From: Bacteroidales bacterium UBA3816 | GTDB lineage: Bacteria > Bacteroidota > Bacteroidia > Bacteroidales > P3 | Direction: 5' to 3' | Length of the DNA: 6,697 bases | Assembly: GCA_002368955.1 (NCBI GenBank) | Contig: DFDY01000150.1 | Span: 13,202-19,898 of the forward strand | Shown here: positions 1 to 6,499 of the stretch, one piece after another | Layout: every line of letters starts with the position of its first letter | Numbering within the stretch: the first letter of the stretch is position 1 | Notes under the pieces: model-generated | Seen by the model: only the letters and a program-made list of their open reading frames with translations | Databases searched by the model: none | What the model was told of the DNA's origin: nothing | Translations under genes and position numbers: made by a program

Positions 1-6
1 CTGCAT
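1..6 (-). CDS. Possible 5' start of a riboswitch-controlled gene (cut by the window edge)
   Basis: Read leftward, the first ATG after the cobalamin riboswitch is at 6-4, followed by CAG (Met-Gln), and then the window ends. It lies about 68 bases beyond the riboswitch 3' end, a normal leader distance. In Bacteroidetes such riboswitches usually precede a TonB-dependent B12 receptor (BtuB), other B12 transport genes, or B12-related enzymes. Two codons cannot tell which gene this is, or even confirm that this ATG is the start. Confidence 0.3.
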
Positions 7-32
7 TCGGCTTAACGAAAACGTCCCTTTTT

Positions 33-53
33 TAGCTCTTTCCTCGAAAGCTA
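33..53 (-). promoter_or_regulatory. Imperfect hairpin between the riboswitch and the downstream gene
   Basis: TAGCT at one end pairs with AGCTA at the other. The flanking TTC/GAA pairs extend the stem with a two-base bulge, leaving a very short loop. On the transcribed strand it is followed by AAAAAAGGG, not a U-run, so it is not an intrinsic terminator. It sits where the expression platform of a B12 riboswitch would be and could affect access to the start region, but that role is inferred from position only. Confidence 0.3.
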
Positions 54-71
54 GTTTCTAAAAAGTGCGAC

Positions 72-247
72 TTGGCAGGTCTTCTGACTTCTCCTCCACA
101 TGGCCTCTGCCTTCCCATACGACTATGGCGCCGCACAGTGGCAAACTATCTCTTTTTGAGGCTGTGGCAAACTAGGATTCACAGCAGCGGGACTGTCCGG
201 GATTTGCACCCGAGTTCCCTTTTCACACCGCCTTACGGCAGTGACCA
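72..247 (-). promoter_or_regulatory. Cobalamin (vitamin B12) riboswitch
   Basis: On the minus strand, read from about 247 down to 72, the conserved blocks of the cobalamin riboswitch family appear in order. They are a 5' hairpin (CACTGCC/GGCGGTG around GTAA, 226-243), an AAAAGGGAA block followed by a GGTGCAAATCC-type element, the ACAGTCCCGC...CTGTGA block, the B12 box GCCACTG (142-136), GGGAAGGC, and the 3' block GTCAGAAGACCTGCC (ending near 74). Known members bind adenosyl- or related cobalamins and lower expression of B12 uptake or synthesis genes when B12 is plentiful. The gene it controls lies to the left, outside the window. It does not control the efflux operon, which is upstream of it and separated by a terminator and a new promoter. 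An 11-base segment, TAGTTTGCCAC, occurs twice (148-138 and 174-164), and the first copy includes part of the B12 box. The end positions are approximate. Confidence 0.94.
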
Positions 248-256
248 AATCGGTTG

Positions 257-288
257 CAAAAATACACATTTTTTTCCATACACTCAAA
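257..288 (-). promoter_or_regulatory. Bacteroidetes-type promoter for the riboswitch transcript
   Basis: On the minus strand a -33 box TTTG (288-285) is followed by exactly 20 bases and then the -7 box TATTTTTG (264-257), a full match to the Bacteroides sigma-factor consensus TTTG-N19-21-TAnnTTTG. Transcription should begin near 250, just before the first riboswitch hairpin. Spacing, sequence and placement all agree. The upstream part abuts the U-run of the preceding operon's terminator, so the junction between the two transcription units is very compact. Confidence 0.85.
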
Positions 289-299
289 AAAAATACAAC

Positions 300-321
300 A
301 AAAAATCACAACAGAGTGATT
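300..321 (-). terminator. Rho-independent terminator of the efflux operon
   Basis: Minus-strand bases 321-316 (AATCAC) pair with 309-304 (GTGATT) across a six-base loop, and the transcript then runs into TTTTTT (305-300). More T-rich sequence follows. The stem is short and AT-rich, so alone it would be modest, but it comes directly after a much stronger hairpin at 330-365. It is well placed to end the operon before the riboswitch promoter. Confidence 0.6.
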
Positions 322-329
322 ATCAAGAG

Positions 330-365
330 ATATTGTATGGTGCACACACGTACACCATACAATAT
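330..365 (-). terminator. Long perfect hairpin after the last efflux gene
   Basis: ATATTGTATGGTG (330-342) is repeated as its exact reverse complement at 353-365. On the minus-strand RNA the stem can grow by a U-G, an A-U and a C-G pair to about 16 pairs, closing on a GUGU tetraloop. It starts three bases after the TAA stop of the outer-membrane channel gene. No U-run follows at once, so it probably protects the 3' end or works with the weaker U-run hairpin at 300-321. A role as a palindromic protein-binding site cannot be ruled out. Confidence 0.6.
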
Positions 366-367
366 TG

Positions 368-1618
368 TTATAGTTCGGTTAGGGGTAGGCCGGCGGAGCG
401 GCGGAGGGCAATCCAGGCGGCCATGCTGTCGTGTAGGGCGGTGGCGTAGGCCTGCTGTATTTCGTTATAGGTGTGCTGGGCGGTGATGACTTCGAGCAGC
501 GAGGTCTCACCGTGGCGGTAGGCGAAGATTTTGCCTTCCAGCACTTGGCGGGCTTCTTCCAAGAGGTGGCTGTCATAGTCGGCCACTTGTTGGCGGGCTG
601 TTTCGTAGTTGTTGAAGGCTTGTAGGACTTCCATCTGTATGGTGGCTCGGAGGTATTCGGTTTCCATCTCGGCCTGCTGGGCGCGGATTTGGCTGGCGCG
701 CACTTCGCCGCGATTGAGGGTGGAGACCGGCAAGGGGATGGCGAGCCCTAGGCTGTAGCCGATAAATTCGGGTGCAGGGGCTTCTTCGTTGCGCACACGG
801 GTGTTGTATTCGGCTCCGAGGGAGAGGTCGATGTCAGGCATGCGCTCGCGGCGGACGGAGTGGACCTCGCTTTGTGCCGCATCGGCCATGTGGTGGGCGG
901 CGACCAGATCCTGCCTCCACTGTGCGGCACTGTCAAGGAGCAACTGCAGGGGGTATTGCTGCACGGGGCTGCGCAATTCTCCCTCCACCCCGAGGGTGCC
1001 AGGGACCGGACTGCCCATATAGAGGTCGAGGGTGGAGAGGGCATTGCGGTAGTGGGCCATCTTTGAGCGATAGTCCTGAAGTGCAAGGGTGGCTTCGAGA
1101 CGGCTTTGCAACACGTCGAGGGGAGAAATGTCGCCCGAGGAGGCGCGTAGGCTGTCGCTTTCGTATAGGGATTGCATGTGCTGCCATGCCTCGCGGCCTA
1201 TGTTGGCAAGGTCTCGTGCCAGCAGGGCATCGGCAAAGGCATCGGCGGCATTGGCATAGAGCTGCTGTGTGTAGTCGGCCAGTGAGGCCTGCGCGGCTTC
1301 AAGGGTGTGCTGGGCCACCTGCTTTCGGGCGGCACGTTTGCCCAGTGAGAGGGTCTTGCTGAGTTCTACGCTGGCTGACTGTCCCATCATGATGCCCCAG
1401 TCGCTGTTGTTGCTGTATCCGGCCGACAGGACGGGGTCGGAGTATTTGCCGGCTGCAACGAGGTCCTGTTGGGCGGCCTGCACTTCCAGCTGGGCTGTCT
1501 TGTAGGTTATATTGTTTTGCATCACCCGCTGCATATACTGGGTGAAGTTGAGCTGTTGTGCCCCTGCGGCTGGGGAGAGCAGCAGAAGGATGAGTATGGG
1601 GGGGAGATGTTTGTTCAT
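368..1618 (-). CDS. czcC: CzcC/CusC-like outer-membrane efflux channel (TolC family)
   Basis: This is the outer-membrane channel of the tripartite metal efflux system. Trimers of such proteins form a tunnel through the outer membrane and periplasm that accepts metal from the inner-membrane pump. The 416-residue protein has a clear signal peptide (about 1-20, hydrophobic run followed by SPAAGA, then QQLNF). The length is normal for the family. Two outer-membrane efflux repeats occupy about 22-205 and 225-412, with long Ala/Gln/Glu-rich helices. Typical motifs are LSLGKRAARK (91-99 region), NRGEVRASQIRAQQAE (302-317) and YRHGETSLLEVITAQ (367-381). It contains no cysteine, so unlike many CusC/CzcC proteins it is not lipid-anchored. 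It starts at ATG 1618, 15 bases after the pump gene, with no Shine-Dalgarno site. It is last in the operon, whereas classical czcCBA places it first. The symbol is given at family level; the substrate is unproven. Confidence 0.93.
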   Translation of the reverse strand: MNKHLPPILILLLLSPAAGAQQLNFTQYMQRVMQNNITYKTAQLEVQAAQQDLVAAGKYSDPVLSAGYSNNSDWGIMMGQSASVELSKTLSLGKRAARKQVAQHTLEAAQASLADYTQQLYANAADAFADALLARDLANIGREAWQHMQSLYESDSLRASSGDISPLDVLQSRLEATLALQDYRSKMAHYRNALSTLDLYMGSPVPGTLGVEGELRSPVQQYPLQLLLDSAAQWRQDLVAAHHMADAAQSEVHSVRRERMPDIDLSLGAEYNTRVRNEEAPAPEFIGYSLGLAIPLPVSTLNRGEVRASQIRAQQAEMETEYLRATIQMEVLQAFNNYETARQQVADYDSHLLEEARQVLEGKIFAYRHGETSLLEVITAQHTYNEIQQAYATALHDSMAAWIALRRSAGLPLTEL

Positions 1619-1633
1619 AATGACTGTGTGTTT

Positions 1634-4600
1634 TTATTTCTTTCCTTTCTCTTCTATGCGTCGCTCAACCATGTAGTATAGGGTGGGTAGGACGAAGATG
1701 GTGATGATGGTGGCAAAGATGAGGCCGTATACGATAACGGTGGCCAGCGGGCGCTGCACGTCGCTTCCGATGCCGGTGGAGATGGAGGCAGGGAAGAGGC
1801 CGAGGGCGGCCACGGTGGCCGAGAGGAGGATGGCGCGGAGGCGGTGGGCCGAGCCTTCGACCACAGCGGATCGGAGGTCGGGCAGGTCTGCCCGCAGGTT
1901 GTTGATATGCGACACCATGATGACTCCGTTCTGTATGGCCACACCGATGAGGGCTATGAATCCGACTGCGGAGGAGACGTTGAGCGTCATGCCGCGGACA
2001 TAGAGGGCCAGGAGGCCGCCAAAAAGGGCCATGGGGATGATGCTGATGAGGAGGGTGGCGTGACGCACTTTGCCAAAAGCAAATACCAGCAGGAGGAACA
2101 TGACGGCCAGCACCAACGGAATGACTGTGGCCAGGCGGGTGAAGGCGCGGTTCTGGTTTTCGAACTGGCCTGCCCAGTGGAGGGTGGTGACTTCGTCGTT
2201 ATAGTGGACTTGCTGGGCTATGCGCTTGTCGGCCTCGGCCACGAAGGTGGAGAGGTCGGCTCCGCGAAGGTTGATGCGCACAAGGCTGTAACGGCGGTTG
2301 GATTCGCGCATAATAGTGTTGGCGCCGAGCACGGTGCGTATGTCGGCCACGGCGGAGAGCGGCACCTGCACGCCCTCGGGGGTGGTGAGGGTCAGGGCCC
2401 CAATTTTCTCTGGCGTGTCGCGGTAGCGTTCGGCATAGCGGCAGGTGATGTCATAGACTTTGCTGCCTTGGTAGATTTCAGAAATGGCCTTCCCGCCGAT
2501 GGCCAGCTCTATAAGGTCGGTGACATCGCTGACGTTGAGGCCATACTGGGCAATGCGTTCGCGGTCCACCACTATCTGCAGCTGGGGGGTGGGAGGCTCT
2601 TGGTCTACGGCCACGTCGGTGGCACCGGGTATTTCGGCCACGGTTTTGGCCACCTCTTCGGCCACTCGGCGGCTCTCTACAAGGTCGTCACTATAGATTT
2701 TCAGGGCCAGGTCGCTGTGGGTGCCGGCCACTTGGTCCATGACCATATCGATGATGGGCTGAGAGAAACCGGCTTGATAGCCAGGCATTTTGGCTATCTC
2801 GGCAGACATGGCCTCGACCAGCTCGGCTTTGGTGCGGCGGCTTTTCCATGTGTTGTAGGGCTTGAGGCCCACGCCCACTTCGACATGCGAGAGGGAGAAA
2901 CATTCGGCCCCCTCGTCGTCGCGTCCCAGCTGGGTCATGACGTATGATGTTTCGTCGAAACTCTTGACCACTCGCCGCAGCTCTTTGGCCATCTCGTTGG
3001 ATTTCTCCAGAGATATGCCCGAGGGCAGCTGCACCTGAATCCAGATGGAGCCTTCGTCAAGTGGCGGCAGGAAGTCTTTGCCCACCAGGGCAAAAAGAAC
3101 ACCCGAGCCTACGAGGGTGAAGGAGAGGACGATGATGACCATGCGGCCGTTTTCGACCACACGACCCAGGAGGCGGCGGTATCCGGACGTGATTTTCTCC
3201 AGCCACCGGTTGGTGCGTATTTTGCTGGGGCGGCGGAAGGCCATAAATGAGAGTCCGGGGGTGAGAAGCATGGCCACAAGCAGGGCCCCAATGAGGGCGT
3301 AGCCCACTGTGTAGGCCATGGGGGTGAAGAGTTTGCGCTCCATGTGCTGGAAGGCGAAGAGGGGCATGTAGGCCGTGATGATGATGATGGTGGAGAAGAA
3401 TGTGGATTTGACCACCTGCGAGGTTCGTAGGCACACCTGATGGGTGGTGAGGATGTTGTTGGGGTTCTCTTCACGAATTTTGAGGACGGTCTCCATGATG
3501 ACGATGGCGCCGTTGACCAAGATGCCGAAGTCGATGGCACCCAGGGATAGGAGGTTGGCAGGCACGTTGGTGAGTTTCATCATTATGAAGGCGATGAGCA
3601 GTGCCAGCGGGATGGTGATGGCCACAAGGGCAGAGCCTTTGAAGTTTCGCAGGAATATCATGAGCACCACCAGCACCAAGAGCATGCCCACCAATAGGGT
3701 GTGGGACACGGTCTTGAGTGTTTCGCCTACTAGGTTGGTACGGTCCATAAAGGGACGAATTTGCACCCCTTTGGGTAGTATTTCGTCATTAAGTTCGTCG
3801 ACGGCAGCATGTATCTCTTCCAGCACCTCGGAGGGGTTGTCGCCACGGAGCATCTGCACGATGCCTTCAACTGCGTCGTCGTAGTCGCGCTCGTCGTCGC
3901 TGTAGCCAAGGACCCCCTTGCGCTCAAGGTTGCCATATTTGAGTTCGCCCAGCTGTTTGAGAAAGACGGGCGAGCCGTTGTGGGTCTTGATGACGATGTT
4001 GCCCAGCCCTTCCAAGTTGTCCACCAGGCCTATGCCGCGGATGACATAGCTGAGGTCGCCCTCCATAAGCATGCTGCCGCCGGCATTGCGGTTGTTGGCC
4101 TCCACCTTCTCGCAGATGTCGGCAAGCGAGACACCGTATTCGCGCATCAGTTCGGGCGAGAGTTCTATTTGGTACTGGGTGGTGATGCCGCCAAAGTTGC
4201 TCACGTCCGCCACACCCGAAATCTGCCGCAGATAGGGAATGATGGTCCACTTGTGTATGTCGGTGAGGTCGCGGAGGCTGTGGCTGCCATCGGGACTTTC
4301 CACTATGTAGCGATATATCTCGCCGGTGGGGGCGGTGAGGGGGTTGAGTTCGGGGGTGGCCTCATAGGGGAGGTCGAGCCCGGTGAGCCGCTCGTTGACC
4401 CGCTGTCGCGCCCAGTAGTCGTCAATGCCGTCGTCGAACACCAGAATGACGGTGGAGAGGCCGAAGGAATTCTTGCTGCGCATGGTATTGAGGCCAGGGA
4501 TGCCGTTGACGGCCCTCTCTACGGGGACGGTGATTTGCTGCTCCATTTCCTCGGCGGCAAGGCCGGGCACTTGGGTCACAATCTGCACCGTGGTGTCGGA

Positions 4601-4726
4601 GATGTCGGGATAGGCATCGATGGAGAGTCCCGTCCAGGCAAGCACTCCTCCGATGCCGAGGGCACAAAAGAGGATGATGATAAGTGCCCGGTTGCGTATG
4701 GCAAAGGTAACTAGTTTCTCTATCAT
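1634..4726 (-). CDS. czcA: CzcA/CusA-family heavy-metal efflux RND transporter (inner membrane)
   Basis: This is the proton-driven pump that drives metal export across the cell envelope with the adaptor and outer channel. The 1030-residue length is standard for the heavy-metal RND family. Topology is typical: TM1 (about 14-33), a large periplasmic loop, TM2-TM7 (about 341-548), a second periplasmic loop, and TM8-TM12 (about 866-1018). Recognisable motifs are DAYPDISD (37-44), PVERAVNG (68-75), KDFLPPLDEGS (550-560) and GQFENQNRAF (853-862). In TM4 the sequence GAIDFGILVNGAIVIMET (396-413) matches the heavy-metal RND signature. CzcA Asp402, Asp408 and Glu415 correspond by eye to Asp399, Asn405 and Glu412, so the second acidic residue is replaced (codon AAC at 3514-3512). 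The three CusA copper/silver methionines (573, 623, 672) align by eye with Gln564, His614 and Asp664, arguing against Cu(I)/Ag(I) and for a divalent ion, but the substrate is unproven. ATG at 4726 is 6 bases after the adaptor stop, implying tight co-transcription. Symbol is family level. Confidence 0.96.
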   Translation of the reverse strand: MIEKLVTFAIRNRALIIILFCALGIGGVLAWTGLSIDAYPDISDTTVQIVTQVPGLAAEEMEQQITVPVERAVNGIPGLNTMRSKNSFGLSTVILVFDDGIDDYWARQRVNERLTGLDLPYEATPELNPLTAPTGEIYRYIVESPDGSHSLRDLTDIHKWTIIPYLRQISGVADVSNFGGITTQYQIELSPELMREYGVSLADICEKVEANNRNAGGSMLMEGDLSYVIRGIGLVDNLEGLGNIVIKTHNGSPVFLKQLGELKYGNLERKGVLGYSDDERDYDDAVEGIVQMLRGDNPSEVLEEIHAAVDELNDEILPKGVQIRPFMDRTNLVGETLKTVSHTLLVGMLLVLVVLMIFLRNFKGSALVAITIPLALLIAFIMMKLTNVPANLLSLGAIDFGILVNGAIVIMETVLKIREENPNNILTTHQVCLRTSQVVKSTFFSTIIIITAYMPLFAFQHMERKLFTPMAYTVGYALIGALLVAMLLTPGLSFMAFRRPSKIRTNRWLEKITSGYRRLLGRVVENGRMVIIVLSFTLVGSGVLFALVGKDFLPPLDEGSIWIQVQLPSGISLEKSNEMAKELRRVVKSFDETSYVMTQLGRDDEGAECFSLSHVEVGVGLKPYNTWKSRRTKAELVEAMSAEIAKMPGYQAGFSQPIIDMVMDQVAGTHSDLALKIYSDDLVESRRVAEEVAKTVAEIPGATDVAVDQEPPTPQLQIVVDRERIAQYGLNVSDVTDLIELAIGGKAISEIYQGSKVYDITCRYAERYRDTPEKIGALTLTTPEGVQVPLSAVADIRTVLGANTIMRESNRRYSLVRINLRGADLSTFVAEADKRIAQQVHYNDEVTTLHWAGQFENQNRAFTRLATVIPLVLAVMFLLLVFAFGKVRHATLLISIIPMALFGGLLALYVRGMTLNVSSAVGFIALIGVAIQNGVIMVSHINNLRADLPDLRSAVVEGSAHRLRAILLSATVAALGLFPASISTGIGSDVQRPLATVIVYGLIFATIITIFVLPTLYYMVERRIEEKGKK

Positions 4727-4732
4727 GGCTTT

Positions 4733-5848
4733 TTATTTGCTGTCTATGAGGTAGAAGGCTCCCTCGGTGATGATTTGGTCGTTAGAATTGAGGCCAGAGG
4801 TGACAATCAGGTGGTCGTCGTCGAGGCTGGTCACACTGACGGGGGTGCGCAGGTAGGTGTTCTCGGCTACCTTTCGCAGCACATATCGTTGCGACTCGCC
4901 CTGCAGCACGGCACTTTTGGGCACAACCACATAGTCGTGTCCGGTGCATCGGATTTGCAGGTGGGCATACATGTTGGGCAGCAGTGCCCCCTTGGGGTTG
5001 TCGCACTCGATGATTGTTTGCATGGTGCGGGTTTCGGGGTCGAGCATCTCGCCCTTATACACCACCTTTCCTTGGAAGATGCTGTCGGGTGTGGCCACAA
5101 GCGATATGTCCACCTGGCTCACGCCGTCCATCATGGGGGCCTCTTTTTCCGATATGTTGGCTTTCACCCACACCTTCGTGAGGTCTGCCACAACGATTTT
5201 TGCATCTTCATCTTCTTTTATAAACTCTCCCATGACCAAGTCGTTACGCATCACTTTGCCAGCAATGGGGGAGCGAACGAGCATAGGCTGGCCTACTTCG
5301 GCGGAGCGGAGGTCAATCAGAAACTCCTTGGCCACCGCTTCGGCGTGGCGGTGCTCTTCGAGGGCGTGGCTGTAGGTCGCTTGGGCCTCTTCAAGGTCCT
5401 TGGAAGAGGCCACTTTGTTGTTGTAAAGGTTCTTGGCTCGGTCATAGGCCTTGCGGGCCACTTCCAGTTCTGAGACCGACTGTCGGTAGTTTTTGACCAC
5501 CTCGGAATAGTCGGAAGAGTAAATTTCAAACAGCGGGGTTCCGGCGGCCACGCGCTGCCCGATGCGAACAAGACTGCGCTGCACCCGTCCCGCAAAAGGG
5601 GCGGCCACCTCGGCGTAGGCGGTGGGTATGGCGGTGACCACGCCTGTGGTGGCAATGGTGGGTTCGTGATATTCTTTGGCCACTGGGGCGGTGCGAATGC
5701 GGGCGACCATGCTGGCCTCGGGGTTGACCACCAGAGTGTCGCCCTGGACGGTGACGTCGTGCTGCACACTTTCGGCACCATTGTTATTCCTGCCTGCGCA
5801 CGAGGCAAGCATTATCAGACATAGTAAGGGAAATATAATTTTTCTCAT
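4733..5848 (-). CDS. czcB: CzcB/CusB-like periplasmic adaptor lipoprotein (membrane fusion protein)
   Basis: This subunit joins the RND pump to the outer-membrane channel and may pass metal to the pump. The 371-residue protein begins with a lipoprotein signal, ending in a lipobox LASC with Cys17 as the likely lipidated residue. Domain order is standard: first lipoyl half VAAPFAGRVQRSLVRIGQ (81-98), an alpha-helical hairpin rich in charged residues (about 112-178), second lipoyl half VRSPIAGKVMRNDLVMGEFI (191-210), a beta-barrel (about 226-300) with PETRTMQTIIECDNP and LLPNMYAHLQI, and a membrane-proximal domain (about 303-371). There is no Met-rich N-terminus or CusF-like domain, again unlike copper/silver CusB. 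ATG at 5848 is chosen as the start; a TTG codon lies just before it in frame (5851) and would add one residue. No Shine-Dalgarno site is seen, and the leader is AT-rich. The pump gene starts 6 bases after the stop. Confidence 0.93.
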   Translation of the reverse strand: MRKIIFPLLCLIMLASCAGRNNNGAESVQHDVTVQGDTLVVNPEASMVARIRTAPVAKEYHEPTIATTGVVTAIPTAYAEVAAPFAGRVQRSLVRIGQRVAAGTPLFEIYSSDYSEVVKNYRQSVSELEVARKAYDRAKNLYNNKVASSKDLEEAQATYSHALEEHRHAEAVAKEFLIDLRSAEVGQPMLVRSPIAGKVMRNDLVMGEFIKEDEDAKIVVADLTKVWVKANISEKEAPMMDGVSQVDISLVATPDSIFQGKVVYKGEMLDPETRTMQTIIECDNPKGALLPNMYAHLQIRCTGHDYVVVPKSAVLQGESQRYVLRKVAENTYLRTPVSVTSLDDDHLIVTSGLNSNDQIITEGAFYLIDSK

Positions 5849-5889
5849 CAATTATTAATTGTTAATGTGTGAATATTAGAATGTGCAAA

Positions 5890-5904
5890 TCGGGGTTGTC
5901 CCGA
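5890..5904. promoter_or_regulatory. Small GC palindrome in the leader of the adaptor gene
   Basis: TCGGG and CCCGA flank a five-base spacer (5895-5899), in an otherwise AT-rich 110-base gap between the His-rich gene and the adaptor gene. It could be a repressor site, a small RNA hairpin, or chance. On the minus strand it is followed by only TTTG, so it is not a terminator. No good Bacteroidetes promoter was found in this gap. Confidence 0.25.
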
Positions 5905-5947
5905 ATTAACACATCCAGTGAAATAAAATATAAACATGAGGGGAGCA

Positions 5948-5975
5948 CCTGCGGGCCTCTTAGGCCTGCGGCAGG
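5948..5975 (-). promoter_or_regulatory. GC-rich hairpin over the stop codon of the His-rich gene
   Basis: CCTGC/GCAGG (5948-5952 with 5971-5975) pair around an uneven internal loop and an inner GGCC/GGCC stem, closing on a five-base loop that contains the TAA stop (5962-5960). The next 20 or so bases of the transcript are CU-rich, then T-rich (ATGTTTATATTTTATTTC), so it is not a clean intrinsic terminator. It may be a partial terminator, an attenuator, or a processing barrier that sets a different dose of the small protein from that of the pump. The role is inferred. Confidence 0.4.
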
Positions 5976-6298
5976 CATGGCGGGGCGCGTAGGCTGAGAG
6001 GCCCCCAGTCATTTACGGGGAAAGCCTCGACCACCAGCAGCGGAAACAGCCAGTAGCCGAAACACATGGCTCCAATTTCGGCATGGGTGTCGTCGACCAG
6101 TAATGTATAGTTGGAGAGCTCGTCAATAAGCTGCAACTCTATGGCCGAATGGTCATGGGGCTGTTTGGCAAAGGGGTGCGAATGGACCACCACGCGGGTG
6201 GGCAATTGGTGGGCGTGAACGAAGAAGTGGGTGCCGATAAAGTACGACAAATAAAGGGTCGCCAGAAGCAGTCCTATGAACTTTTGGTGTCGTGCCAT
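5960..6298 (-). CDS. Small histidine-rich envelope protein heading the metal-efflux operon
   Basis: The 112-residue protein has a short basic N-terminus, a hydrophobic segment (7-22: signal anchor or signal peptide), then a histidine-rich stretch with THFFVHAH (23-30), VVVHSHPF (36-43) and PHDHS (47-51). Eight histidines lie between 24 and 72. A second hydrophobic patch (about 76-93, with Cys79) and a C-terminal LRAPP motif (103-107) follow. The layout resembles small uncharacterised Bacteroidetes proteins found beside metal-efflux genes; from memory DUF6769 may be the family, but this was not verified. Clustered His-X-His pairs suggest binding of Zn, Ni, Co or Cu, perhaps as a periplasmic metal sink, sensor or chaperone; this is inference. 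An in-frame TAG a few codons upstream supports the ATG at 6298. It has its own promoter (6370-6399) and lies 110 bases before the adaptor gene on the same strand, so it probably leads the operon. Confidence 0.78.
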   Translation of the reverse strand: MARHQKFIGLLLATLYLSYFIGTHFFVHAHQLPTRVVVHSHPFAKQPHDHSAIELQLIDELSNYTLLVDDTHAEIGAMCFGYWLFPLLVVEAFPVNDWGPLSLRAPPCLPQA

Positions 6299-6369
6299 AT
6301 CAGTCAGTTTGTTCTATGTTGTTGCTATAGTGGTGGTTGGTTTTGAATGTCCTTCCACATTTAATAGTG

Positions 6370-6399
6370 CAAAGATAATACTTTTTTTTAATTTTTAAA
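6370..6399 (-). promoter_or_regulatory. Bacteroidetes-type promoter of the metal-efflux operon
   Basis: On the minus strand the -7 box TATCTTTG (6377-6370) is a perfect TAnnTTTG match. Upstream, TTTA (6399-6396) with an 18-base spacer is a weak -33 box in an AT-rich tract. Transcription should start around 6363, giving a leader of about 65 bases before the ATG at 6298. A weak -33 box would suit a promoter that needs an activator, for example a metal-responsive one, but no such site was recognised. Confidence 0.65.
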
Positions 6400-6499
6400 T
6401 TTTATTTTGTGAATATGATATTCTGCAAAGGCCGAAAAGTAGGCGCGAGCAGTCAGATTGCCTTTTAGTTCTCTTTTTCAGGGTGCATATTTAACCCCA

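Noticed and set aside
72..449. Plus-strand open frame of 125 codons at the left edge
   Set aside because: It runs antisense through the cobalamin riboswitch, its promoter and the terminator, and looks like no protein.
1844..2947. Plus-strand open frame of 367 codons opposite the pump gene
   Set aside because: It is rich in Gly/His/Val with no recognisable domain and is antisense to a clear RND transporter. G/C-biased third positions on the coding strand deplete stops in this antisense frame.
3809..4714. Plus-strand open frame of 301 codons opposite the pump gene
   Set aside because: It has the same cause and the same low-complexity composition; the minus strand encodes conserved RND sequence throughout.
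4775..5473. Plus-strand open frame of 232 codons opposite the adaptor gene
   Set aside because: It is antisense to a well-supported membrane fusion protein and has no domain or signal of its own.
5849..5851. TTG as the start of the adaptor protein
   Set aside because: ATG follows immediately and gives the same lipoprotein signal. There is no ribosome-binding evidence for TTG, so ATG at 5848 was preferred.
5881..5960. Separate promoter for the adaptor gene
   Set aside because: TATATTTT is near a -7 box but has no TTTG-like -33 partner at the right distance, so co-transcription with the upstream small gene is the simpler reading.
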